Positions 36,330 through 48,320 of a DNA stretch of 64,000 nucleotides are shown here, one piece after another. The DNA comes from Dermanyssus gallinae (Eukaryota; Arthropoda; Arachnida; Mesostigmata; Dermanyssidae), in contig QVRM01002053.1 in the NCBI GenBank assembly GCA_003439945.1, forward strand, positions 102,501-166,500. The letters are read 5' to 3'. Each line of letters starts with the position of its first letter. The first letter of the stretch is position 1. Below the pieces are notes generated by a model that ran no database searches, was not told the origin of the DNA, and saw only the letters and a program-made list of their open reading frames with translations. Both the position numbers and the translations under genes were made by a program.

Positions 36330-36541
36330 AGCACAATAACAACTGCAGCAACAGCAACAACAACAACACCGCAGCGGCAACGGCAACAACAACGGCAGCA
36401 ACAGCAACCACAACAACAACAACAACAACAGCAATAACACCAGCAACAACAACAACAACACCAGCAACAGCAACCACAACAACAACAACAACAACAACAA
36501 CAGCAATAACACCAGCAACAACAACAACAACAACAACAACA
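36330..36541. repeat. Interrupted (CAA)n array, about 210 bp
   Basis: CAA/CAG/CCA triplets form a long array with partial higher-order repetition: blocks containing CAATAACACCAGCAACAAC recur at about 36430 and 36500. Both strands give long open frames (poly-Thr/Asn, poly-Leu/Val) that are artefacts of the array. Confidence 0.9.
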
Positions 36542-38372
36542 CGTCTACATTTTGTCACGTCTTGCATGACTCGTATAAAGGGAAATAGCCAAACCAACCC
36601 AAGGCCAGCACCACAGAGCTACAATTCTCACTAGTACCATAACTGCTACGATGATCAGATTTAATACATAGCTAAAATGCGATACGATTGCGAATGGGTC
36701 CGAGGTCTTGCAAGTCTACCGGCATTGCGGCCACCTAATTGAACTAGGAGCAGAAACTGTACTGCTCCTTCGATACAGAACTGCAGGAGACGTTTGAGGG
36801 AGCCACAATTGGTCTCATTCGTGTTGATTTCACGCGTTTGCTTTCAATCTGTCAACCAACCAACGGGCCCACCAATACCCGATTACAACGACTATTATAC
36901 TGCAGATACACCCGCGCATATATTTTTACATGAAGGGGATGTACACGTTTGCGATAGGTATTGTATGGCACTTGATGTAGGCATGTGGAAAATATGCCAT
37001 GAGCCTGCGGGATAACATTGATTTAGCGTGTGGTGGTTTGCGTACATCCACCGTTCGCCACACATGCCAAGACCGGACGGAGCGGTGCGCGCCGAACAAG
37101 CCATCGCTTTAGGACTAATAATAAAATTCCAAACGTTTTTTGGGACACTTTCTCGTTTGATGCCGAAGATTTTCCAGTTTTCTCTATTTATTTTTAGGTA
37201 GAGCGCCCACGCCGCGAATATCTAACACATGCGTTTCGAATACGTACAATAATAGGGGACCATTAGAAAATACTTAAAGAAAGGGGATTCAAACTAGGTG
37301 TTTAAAGCTGACTGTGTGCTTTTCGTAAGTTTTATCTTATTTATGTTTATACTATTTCCAGATAATAACATTGAAATATAATGACCGCTATAAAGCATAA
37401 TTTTATTAAACTCGTTCCAGTGCCTACTATTAAACACTTTACTACTACTACTACTACTACTTTTGCTGATATATTTTTCAATTCTATCAGCAAAATAGAA
37501 AATAAAATATTAATACGTTTTGGAGTTACTAGACGCCTAAATAAACTTAAAATGTAGACCTTGTTGATGACACAAAACGCCAAAAATGTGTGCTAACAAG
37601 TAGAAATGAAATCTTAGTTAACTGATTGTTGCGATAGCTACAGCCACGGTTTGGATTTGGATTCCAAAACCACGCGTTTCCAGATAACGAAAGGGAAACT
37701 GTTACACGAACTGCCATCAAACAAACTAGATGATCTTATCCGGGTTGAAGAAGTTGAACAATGTTGAAGAATTTGTATATTTTTTGTGAAACATGTAATG
37801 TCTAATATCTAGGACAGAGCTGGCATGAAAGACAGATCCGCCCTGAACACACCCAGTACACTGAACACAAAAGAGTTCACTTAGGGCGTAGTCCAGTTGA
37901 GGTTAAAACTGCGCACGATAGACACGACTGTGACTCAATCCATAAGCCACTATAGTGTGTAAATGTGAATACCCAGCTGCTGTATCCTGGTAAAAAAAAA
38001 GTGGGTGACTTAACCGTCAGAAGCACTCGTCCGAACAAAGTAGAGACGTTTTGGATTTGTTAGCAGTTCCCCTGGATTTATTGGCATTTCTTAGTCTTAG
38101 TATTAGTAATGCTAATAATGCGACCCTTAAATTATACAGTTATTCAGTTTCCTCGCTCTACATAACTTCCATAACGTTTGATACGAAATTGGATAAATCA
38201 CTCTAATAGTAGCGGCAATTGTTGGCGTAACTGGCGTAATTGTTAACGCCTTCCACAGTTCCACCACCTAAGGATGCGTCGAGAGCCATGGCCTCGAGCG
38301 TCTCTGGCTGTCTCTGTCTAAACCCAAGGCCAGTTTGTCTGTGCTGCTTATTTTCAACTATTTCCCTTTCAT
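36542..38372. other. Intergenic stretch, no supported gene
   Basis: Mixed then AT-rich sequence (37100-38200) with only a short (TAC)n at 37440-37460. No protein-like frame is seen. Confidence 0.5.
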
Positions 38373-39246
38373 CTACGGGCGCTCCTCTCGACTGAATCGG
38401 GGGCTACCGTTGAAACGAGCTCTCCTGGCAGTTTCCTTTACCACCTTTAAGGACTTGATAGCCTCGAAACGGGCACATGACTCCCTCCACGCCCTTGCCG
38501 ATGTATGCATGTGTGCTACAACTTTCTTGATCGGTTCTCCCCTCACGGTAGTCACACCCGCGTCTCTGGCCTCTCGGAAAGCCGGACATCGCAGAACTGT
38601 GTGTTTGACATCGTCCGTCTCACCCGATCTGCATAACGCGCAGGTGTTGGCTGTCGCCTTGTTAATCCTTACCATGTACGTTTGGAACTGGCCGTTCCCG
38701 GCCATTACATGTGTCGTACCATAGGACAGCTCACCATGGTCGCAGTCGTACCACGCCTTCAGGTCAAAGATGAGACCTCTGGTCCATCTCCCCGCGGGTG
38801 GCTTCCGAAGGTCGCTTAGCTGCATAGCGACCCATTCCTCATGCTACCGGTTGATGGCCCTTGATCTAGCCGTTGTAAAGTTTAGGTCGCCGTCCTTCCA
38901 TTATGTGGCCCGCTCACTTGCCAGCAGATCCCATGTTAGCATCTTGGACAGGACCAGGAGGACCGCGGTCGACACTGTGCAGTAAGCTCGGCAAACACGA
39001 ACGGCTACCGGCCGCTGTGACGATCGAAGCGCTCTCCTGTTTCTTGAGGGGTTCAGGACCAAGTTTGCGTTTTTCCACAGCCGCGGAAATTTGTCTGTCT
39101 CTTAGAAAGCGCGCTCCCAGTGCTTGAAGCAGCTCCGACCATCGCTTCATTAGCAGCCTTGCTGCTCCGGGGTGTACTCCATCCGGGCCGGGTGCTTTAC
39201 CAAGTATCAACCGTTGTCGTGCTCGCTCGACTTTCTCTAACGTCAC
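38373..39246 (-). pseudogene. R1-like LINE remnant with internal deletion
   Basis: On the minus strand, 39246-38914 reads VERARQRLILGKAPGPDGVH, the conserved start of many LINE reverse transcriptases (the KAPGPDG motif), and continues about 90 residues. Next to it, 38825-38373 reads a C-terminal tail with CALCRSGETDDVKHTVLRCPAF, a C-x2-C...H-x4-C zinc knuckle typical of the end of R1/I-type LINE polyproteins. The catalytic palm (YADD region), several hundred residues in intact elements, is missing between them, so an internal deletion has joined the two ends. It is inactive. Clade assignment is by motif only. Confidence 0.75.
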
Positions 39247-40038
39247 GTTTGGAATATCATTAATGTATGTATGTTATTGGTCAGTGTCACTTGTTTCTAT
39301 AATCGACTTGATAAGCTAAAAAAACATGGATTAAAGAAGCCACATGCTGGAACACTAAAACATAGTTCTCGGACAACACAAATAATTGCTGGATGCGTAG
39401 AAACCATAGTAACAAGAAATCTAATACAAGAAAGTTATGTTACTAAAACCAGTTATGATACGAGTAACAAAAACAAGATGATAATAAAAACAATTAATGA
39501 ATGTCCACCCCCAACTCCATGAGCACACGCCATCCCTGTCACCGTACAACAAGCTTGCTGTCGCACAGATTCGCCAAATCGCCTTCGAATGTCGTTGGTG
39601 GTGTTTCAATAGCGGCAGTAGCAGCAGCATCATCAGAACCACCAGCACCGAAACCAATTTGAGTTTGGTGTTCTAGCAGTTGCTGCTGTCTCAATCTCAG
39701 ATCACTATCCAAGTTGTCGAAATTCGAATGGTTCAACATGGTACCTGCACTACATAGAATGGCCGACAAGGTATGATGGTTGATAACGATTATCCCCTTA
39801 GTCCGCTAGTATGCTGGTGGGTGTAATGCCAATGCCAATGCCGTTCGCTCTTGTAGCCTCCCTACCTGATCGACCTGCCTGAGCCTACCGCAGCTTACCG
39901 TGACAGCGACGGGCTTAGCGGGTCTCGTTGTGATTCCCGCTTAAACTACGGCTGTTCCTCGTACTGGTAGTAGAAGTAGCAATAGCAGTATTAGTAGTAG
40001 TAGTAGTAGTAGTGGTAGGGAGTTGTTATGAGGAGAGG
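39247..40038. other. Intergenic stretch
   Basis: No supported gene. A (TAG)n run lies at about 39983-40012. Confidence 0.5.
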
Positions 40039-40152
40039 ATGGTGGTGGACGCGGTGCAAGCCAGGGCTGTCGTTACTTCAACGCGTCAGCAGCCCCGGGC
40101 CGCCATAGCCCTCATCGCCTCCCTCATGCAGATGCGCATGAATGAGCAGCAG
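40039..40152 (+). CDS. Candidate coding exon with a splice donor
   Basis: From an ATG at 40039 the frame reads MVVDAVQARAVVTSTRQQPR and on through a segment with LIASLMQMRMNEQQ, 38 codons in all. It ends exactly at CAG followed by GTAGTGAGT at 40153, a plausible donor in phase 0. The sequence is not repetitive, unlike most frames nearby. I recognise no family and find no partner exon, and the upstream edge could lie farther left. Function unknown; it may be chance. Confidence 0.2.
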
Positions 40153-43100
40153 GTAGTGAGTGTGTCCAAAGGGCGAGCTTTCTCTGTCTGTGTGCCATCC
40201 GTTCGTTGCGGTGTGGTGCGGTCGTGCCATAGGCTAGAGGAAGGCCTACGTCTATGTCATTCTCTACAGAACGGTCTCGATCCAGCACGAGGTGCTTTGC
40301 TTGTCTCGGCCTGCCACTGCTCGGCCATCCAACGGTCCGTTGGCCGAACAGCGGCCGTTTCCCGTGCTATTTCTCTTCTTATTCTCCTGTCTCGTCCATT
40401 CTGCGCGAGTCGACTCGATTGAGAATCTAGACGCTAGCGCGCTGTGACCCTCGTGTTGTTGTCGTCGTTGTTGTCGTAGCTGTTGTTGTGGTTGTCCTTT
40501 GCGATCTGCACCTTCTGCACTTCGACGCAACGAAGAACGATGACGCATCGATGAATGAAAGGAACGGCTGCGTAGAACGAAGGAGACCTTCGTTCCTCAG
40601 CTCTACTCAGCGTAGGTCTGCAAGCCGAACCTGCAGAGGACGATACCCTCTTCTTCATTCTTAAATACTTTGTCGTCTCGTAAGCTCGTCGTCGTTGTTG
40701 TCGTTGTTATTGTTGTTCTTGTTGTTGTTGTTGCTACTGTTGTTGTTGTTGTTGTCGTCGTGGTGTTGCATCGAGCTCTTCCCACCAGACGATCCTTGTC
40801 CTTTTCGCTCTTAACAACAAGCGACAAGAAGACAAAGTGTGCGTGTGTATGAAAAAGAGAGAGAGAGAGCCAGAGTAAGAGAGGAAAAGGAATAGATGGA
40901 TACACAGAGTGCGCGAGCAGCTTTTGAACGCCCGGACGGTTTCGCCCCAATCACAATGCAACAAACCGAGTCGAGTGCTTCCTGTTCAAGTCAACATTGT
41001 TCGAAGAGATGCCAGCCAGCCTGTGTGTAGTGGCATATCGGCATATCGTACTCAACTCACTTCAACGAGGAGGAGAAGGAAGAGGAAGCGGAGGACGAGC
41101 TGGAGAGAAAGCGAAGATGAAGACGAAGAAAAACGGTATAGTTCAGACGGTGCCCGTCGTCTCTCGTTCGTCATTCTTGCCGCTCGCCACCGTGCCGGGT
41201 AGCCCGTTGCCGAACAAGCTCCGTAGTAGTGGCAGTAGTAGAAGTAGTAGAAGTAGTAGTAGTAGTAGTAATCGTAACTAGTAGACGCTTTAGTACAACT
41301 ATGTATGGCTTTAGTACATAAGCATATTGCTGTTGTTACAGTTGGGGCCGTGGTACTGCTTCTGCTGTTACAGTCGATTCCTCCAATTCTGTCGATGCTG
41401 CTGAACGTGATCGAGGCGGGGGCGCGGGCGTGGACGAGGGCACAGGCGGGGGGAGAGCAGACGGCCTTAAGACGAACAACTAACCGATGTCTGGTCGTAC
41501 CCCGCTGACAGACACCGCCGACAACAACCCCGACGACGACGACGACGACGACACATCGTTGCCCTATCTACCTACCGATGGTGGCGGTTTCAGCACGGGC
41601 GGTATGAACTATGGACGTCCATTGACTACTGCCGATTCAATCGGGGGTCGAGTGATTCGCGCACCCCACAATCGAAGTAGTGCACAAGTAGTGTGACCAC
41701 TGGAGTAGCTGGACGTGGGTCGAGAAGTTGCTGAGCAACAAGCGAGAAGGAGGAGCAGCAGTGACAGCAGCAACAGCAACTGGAGGAGATCGAGACGCCG
41801 GGCGCGCGCTCAGGGGTGTGATCGTAACGCATGCATACCATACACAACGGAGAACACGTACGAAAATAGCGGACGGATGGAGGTTAGACGGATGGGCTAC
41901 TGCTATTTAGTGTATAGTGGTGTATAAAGTGGTGTATAACGTATAGTGGTGGTAGCCAATGAAAGAGCAACACCAATAACAGCAACAGCAACGACAACAA
42001 CAACAGGACCGAAGGAACAAGCAGCGCAGACACAACAACAACAGAGCAGACACAACAACAGCAGCGTACGCACCAACGATGCTGGTGGTAGCACGCACAT
42101 ATACCACAACGTATACACACACCTCTTTCCATTTCTTTCTCCCCCCCCCCCCTTCCCACTTTTGGACTATCTCTCTCTCTCTCTCTCTCTCGCAATCTCT
42201 CTCTCGCTCCGTGTATGCATCTCTCGATCTTCTTCGTTCTCGACCAATCTCAAGTATGTCCTACGTTAAACTATGCCGCCGTCAGCCCAAATGCCGTTCC
42301 GCTAAGGAAACAACAGCAACAGCAGCAGAAGCAGAAATAGCAGCAGTCGTAGTAGTAGTATCTGCCCGCCCATACGGTAACCGCAGCGTTGATGATCTGA
42401 TCGCTTACAGCAGACAGCTAGCAAAATGTCACCACCACTACTACCACCATAGACGGACGACGACGGAATTGTTGAGGTCGCATCTGCTCTCAGTTCAGAA
42501 ATTTCCTCTTGGGTCTCTCTCCTCCGCCCCCCCCCCCCTCTTTCCCTCTTCCCCCTCCTCTCTCTGGTCACACCTGACTCTGCTGCTGCTCGGAGGTCAC
42601 CTTCGCCATTCAGTCGCAAGGGAATGTCGTTGCGAACAGCCTAGTTAGCTCGTATCGCAAAGCTTCACGCACGCTGGAATGCGGTGCGTTCAAGCTGCCT
42701 GCTGCTGTCACACGAATGTCGAGGCGGGCAAGCACACTTTGCTACGACTCCAACCTGTAGTAGTTGCTAGTCGATGGTTTTGTCTCTTGATGAGAACTTC
42801 AGATACTGGGTTTCGCCTTGAAGGAAATGACACGTACGTTGATGTTGATGATGATGATGATTATGATACGCTTAACTCCGCAAAGCAAAATCAACCGCAG
42901 CCAGACGCTCTCGCGTGAATCAGGCATAGCAACACGGTGTTAAAAAAAACTTTTACTACAGAATGGAACACAACGCACCAACAAGCGGCTACGATGTGCT
43001 ATATCAATGAAACAAGAACAATTGTATTCCAAAGAAAGAAGTGTGCGCCAATGCCGTTGTTTCTGTTGTATGCGTGAATTGATTGTGGATTGAGACTGAT

Positions 43101-46066
43101 TTCGTGTCACCCCTGCCGCCTGAGATGCGTGACGTTCATGACGACATCCATGCACATCCTTACCGTTGGCGAAGGGAGTAAAGGCAAGTAACGTGGTCTG
43201 CATGCGAGAGAGAGAGAGACGACGACGACGAACACGCCGGTTTGATCTTGCGGAATGCGCCATCGCCAGCTTCTAACGGCCAATCGCGCAAGTATCACGC
43301 GGGTGATTAAAATGTTCGTATCGTATCACGGCGGGTGATTAAAATGTGGGTGTACATGTTTTAATAGTATACCATATGGTCATTTGCGTATTCGTGCGTA
43401 AGTGATGTGCCTTCCAGCGCCACACTGACTCCTGCCTACTACGACTGATAACCGTGATGATCAAACGATAGAAGCGCTCCATGGAACCTCCATGAGATGC
43501 ATGGCTGAGGTCTCTCTCAAGTCTCTCCGGTACCAGTACCCACCCAGTAGTCCACTGCCGATGTTGTTGTTGCTGCTGCTGCTGTTGTGTGGGCAAGTGT
43601 CTAGAGCTCGTTAGACGTGTATCTCGGCGTCATTATTAACCCGTTCTAGTAGATAAAGCAGGCCGGCCTAGAGCGTACATGACTATCTGCAAATACAGTC
43701 ACAGATACCGTGGTGCCGGCGAAATGCTGTCGCGAGTTCTCTCTCTCGCGCTCTCCCTCTATATATATATATATATATATAATATCCGGTGTCCGCTTTA
43801 ATAAATGATTACAAGCCAGCTCCAAGGAACTGTAATGACGCACAAATGCATACATTTCGGTATTATTACTTAATACAAGGGAAGTTGAGTGACATCATAG
43901 TGTTGGACTGATGACAGGCGCGAATGTCAAAGTGAATAAACAAACTAGTTATACGTTCATTTAGACGGTTGGTGAAAAGCTAATGCGCATCAACCGATTG
44001 CCTAATGTTGCGGCCAGACTCTGGTTAACCGGGGCCCCGTAGCTTTCTTCATATGCAATACATTGTGGGAATTATGCAGAAGAATCATGTAAGTATTTTA
44101 AAATTGCATATATACTTACTTTGCGATTAACTCGTATAACATGTTGTTGGCTTGTTTACTAACCCCATCACAGCAAGTCTTATGCTATGCTTACAATCAT
44201 TATAAGACTAAAAAGTCACTCGGCTGAAAACGATGATACAATGCCTCTGATCGCACATCGACGAAGTGATTTACTATGAGCTAGTTCCGGAAAACCAAGT
44301 GCTGAATTCCCGCGATTTCTGCGAGCGATTGAACCATCCGAGGGCGGTTTTGAGAAATCCAAAATCACACAAAATAGGCCAACAGAGAAGATGTGACCGA
44401 GTAACGTGACGACGTTCGGCGCACCCACGCTCTTGCACACCCGTCAAAATTTGCCGAAACTTGGATGGGATGTTTGTCCGCACGATTCAAAAGTTCAAAA
44501 CCGACATCGCAAGCGTATCATTTATTCTGATTTCTCTAAAGATGTAGGAAAATAACTTCCTAAATCAAAATGTTATCAACACTAAGTGATATATATATAT
44601 ATATATAAATATATATAACAGGCCTCAATTACACAAGTACTGAGCTTCCAAAACTGGCAAACACTTGTCTTTCTATGTAGATATTAATTTTGGCCTTACA
44701 GTAAAAGCAAACAAAAATTCTATATAAAACCTAATTTTCAATACTTGAGACAAGCTAGCTCATGGCAGCTTGGTTGCAAAAAAGACAGTGAGATTTAAGC
44801 ATACTATTTTCAGGAGCCATAGCGACGCTCTCATGCTTCCTGATGGAGAGTGGGTAGGGTACATTTGAAGCTTAGCAGTGATGGTTTTCTTGTTAACCCT
44901 AAACCTGTTTCATCGTGCAAGGTAAGTAGATCGAGTCCCACTTCCATAGCCTGACGTTGTCAGATTGGACAATTGGATCTGCGCTAGAGGACAGTCGCCG
45001 AAGTAAATTTAGTCGTGGAGACCTTCAGCTTCTTTTAGTTCTCAATACGGCAATAAGGAGCAATATATCGAAAACCTCTAGTGCTTTAGTCAGTAAACGC
45101 TTCAAATAGCATGGGTGCATCAGAAGAAACCAACTAGCCGTTCTGTCTGAAGAAGAAGCGCGCTTCCGGAACCGTTAGAAACGGTCTGCCCAACAAGGAT
45201 CGTAACAGCCTCAGCGACTTCAGTGGTCCTGCCAGCGGAATGTCGATAGCTCTATTGTTGGTTGTCGTGGCTGCTCGGGGGTGTTGGCGGTCGCTGTTCT
45301 AGTGTTGATGGATTTGACGTGTTTATGATGTGCATTGCCCAAGTCCATGACTACGGCGCCATGGCTTCAGCGTATTGCAACTTATGCTTGCCGACGTCAC
45401 TAATCAAGGTTTTGTTGCCAATGTGCATGGTTCTTGATTGATCAACGTCAATCAAATCACGGTCATGATTTGATTGACGTCGATGGTCATTGGTAAACAC
45501 ATCGAGCCATGGCTAGAGTTTAGGTGTTTGTCAAGGTTAAGGTGTTGACAATTATAGTTTTCATGTTGATGCTCATGGTTAGGGGAGATTTCTGGTCGTG
45601 GTTGGCGGGGTGTTGATGATTATGACTCTTCGGTTAGCCTCTGATGGCCATGGCTTGGAACTCTGGCGGTTGTTATTGTTTAGGATTGTGATGGACCCTG
45701 GATCAACGTGTCGTTTGGAGCGTCGACAGTCGTAGTGTTCCTGTTGATAGTCATGCCCCAAGAATACAGCAATACTACGACGCCACACGACGGCATATTG
45801 GTAGTTATACCACACGGGTAGGGCAGGGAGAAAGAGGTCTTGATAGTATGTCAAGGCAGGAAAAACTATGATGATCATGATCTGCTGTGAGTAGTGATAG
45901 CCGTGCCTCAATAGTGAGCAGTTCGTGGTTCTGGAGACAATAGGCATCATAACATGATTATGTTAATAACGAAGGTAAACTTCGTTGTCGTTATAGTGGG
46001 CATAAAGACAATGATGATGGTCTTCTTGGAGGTGGCTTTTGATGGTCACTAGCGCTACAATACGTT
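40153..46066. other. Low-complexity intergenic DNA
   Basis: GTT/AAC triplet blocks lie at 40445-40490, 40690-40770 and 41975-42065, CAG/TAG blocks at 41225-41275, and CT runs with C tracts at 42140-42200 and 42525-42560. (TA)n runs lie at 43760-43781 and 44590-44606. From 45240 to 46060 the plus strand is rich in degenerate GTTGATG and GGTCATGG-type words. No gene is supported. Confidence 0.5.
45445..45480. repeat. Perfect 15-bp palindrome with 6-bp loop
   Basis: ACGTCAATCAAATCA (45445-45459) is exactly reverse-complemented at 45466-45480 around CGGTCA. It could form a short stem-loop; no function is known. Confidence 0.85.
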
Positions 46067-46845
46067 GGTACCAGACATGTTGGTATAAAACCCACGGTAC
46101 CAAGCATGTTGGTATAAGACCCGCGGGACCGGACATGCTGGTATAAGACCTGGGGTACCAGACATGCTGGTATAAAACCTACGGTGTCAGGTCTGCTAAT
46201 ATGAGACCTACGGTACCAGGTCTGCTAATATAAGACCTACGTCACTGGACCTGTTGGTATCAGACCTACGGTACTAAGCCTGAAGGTATTAGACCTATGA
46301 TACCAGAGCTGTTGGTATACGAGCATTAGCACCACCGTACGGTACCGAACCTGTTGGCATACAACCTATGGCGCTAGACCTGTTTGTACCAGAGTTGTCG
46401 GTATACGACCTTTAGCACCAGACGTACAATACCAGACATGTTGGTAAAAGTCCTATGACACCAGAACTGTTGGTATAAGTCCTATGACATCAGACCTGTT
46501 GGTATAATACATATGGTACCAGACCTGTTGGTATAAGACCTTTGGCACCAGGTGTATGGTACCAAACCTGTTGATATAAGACCTATGTCACCAGATTTGT
46601 TGGTACACGACATTTGGCACCGCACGTTCGGACCAGAGCTGTTGGTATAAGACCTATGGCATCAGACCTGTTGGTATAGGACCTATGCCAGCAGATCCGT
46701 TGGCATAGGACCTATGGTACCAGCTCGTTGGTATAAGACCTATGGCACCAGAGCTACTGGTTTAAGACCTATGGCACCAGAGCTGCTGGTATAAGACTTA
46801 TGGCATCAGAGCTGTAGGTAAAAGACCTTTAGCATTAGACCTTTG
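46067..46845. repeat. Minisatellite, 29-bp unit, about 25 full and 4 half units
   Basis: Consensus unit by eye is GGTACCAGACCTGTT followed by GGTATAAGACCTAT (29 bp). The two halves are themselves related (core GGTANNAGACCT), so the unit is a dimer of a 14/15-bp monomer. Most of the array is in 29-bp register, but single half-units occur near 46327, 46413, 46548 and 46615. Units differ at several positions, so the array is not recently homogenised. 29 is not divisible by 3 and no protein repeat results. Confidence 0.93.
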
Positions 46846-48257
46846 GAACCGGCCTGACTGTAGAGCTGACGGCAATGTGTTGACGCGTGCTATATTAGTT
46901 ACTATATGGCCTACGGCCGGCGGCAGCCTCATCCACCACAGTCGTGGTCGCCATTGCTTTGGCCGTACCGTCGCCGCATCACTGCGATGATGCGGTAGCG
47001 GTTGGGTTGTTCGCCGGTGCCCCGGTCGTCGTGCTGTAACTTCGATGGCTACGGCCAACGATCACTACTGGAGAGGGTCATGCTGGAGTGTGCTGTTTCT
47101 GTTTCTGGTCGCGATGGTGGCGGTGGTGGTGGCGATGGTGGTTTAGCGTACCACCGCCACTTGCTGGTGGTGTTTCGAAGGTTGCCTCCTCGTCCTCCTT
47201 CTCCACCTCATCGTTGTCGTTGACGACAACGACGACGACGACGACCTCTGCTCTCCACTCCTTTCCATTGTCTGCATTCTGCGGTAGGCAGGTTGCGGCC
47301 GCCGCTGCCGCCTCCGACGACGACTATAGGCCGCATTCTGTCTGGGAAGAAGCTGGATCGGCTGCGGCGGCCGCGGTCAACAAGCAACAGGCTGAAGGAC
47401 TCACAGACAGACGGGCGAACGGAAGACACGACACGACAAACGGAGAGCTTCGGGGCGACCGGTTGCTGCTACCATTTTTGCTGTCATTCTTGCTGGTTGT
47501 TCTTCCTCTAGCTGGTTGTTGTTCGCTCGCTCTTATGTGAACGAGTGAAAGAAAGTCACTCACTCAGTTCAGTTAGTGACTCTCTTGAGTAGAGGAGTCA
47601 ACGCCTGGAGGAGCAAGTGAGTATGCGAGCGCTGAGATCGATGCACTGACCGACCGACCGACGGACTCATGACGACAGAGAGATCTCTCTATTTCTCTCT
47701 ATCTCGCAAGAAAAACAGGGTAGAGACGACTGGAGAGTGAGACAGACTACAGACAGTGTGCGCGCGAGAGGGAGAGAGAGAGAGAGAGAAAGACGAATGT
47801 TAGAGAGTCAATGAGGTAGAAACAGTCTTGAGTTCTCGAGAGTGCGAGAAAGGGAACGAGAGATAGAAAGACGCTGGTGGGAGAACAGAAAGAGGGAAAA
47901 CGCGCGCACGTTAGAACATCACCGTCGTCGACCGAACGACAAGGCAACTAGCGGCACCGGTACCGGCACCCTCACTCACGAGTGGCCACAGTGGCCACGA
48001 CGAGAGAGAGAGAGACAAACAAACAGAGGCAAACCCACAACTGTAGAGCGAAACAAACAAACGACTCTGCTAGAAGAGACAGGCACAGAGACGGAGAAGG
48101 CGAGCAGAAGACTAGCCGGAGAACAACGAGGACGAAGAAAGAGACACAGCAAAAGAGAGACAGACAGACAGCTACCAGAGAGACACTGCTGCAAGAGTAT
48201 CCAACATACGCACACGCAGAGAGACACTACGAGAGTAACCGAGACAGAGAGAGGGAG

Positions 48258-48320
<63 letters not shown>

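Noticed and set aside
36193..36634. Long poly-Leu/Val and poly-Thr/Asn frames on opposite strands
   Set aside because: They are artefacts of the (CAA)n array; both strands are open because the repeat lacks stop codons.
44274..44483. Overlapping minus-strand frames suggestive of a decayed transposase
   Set aside because: I could not match any catalytic motif, and no inverted repeats or target duplications were visible.
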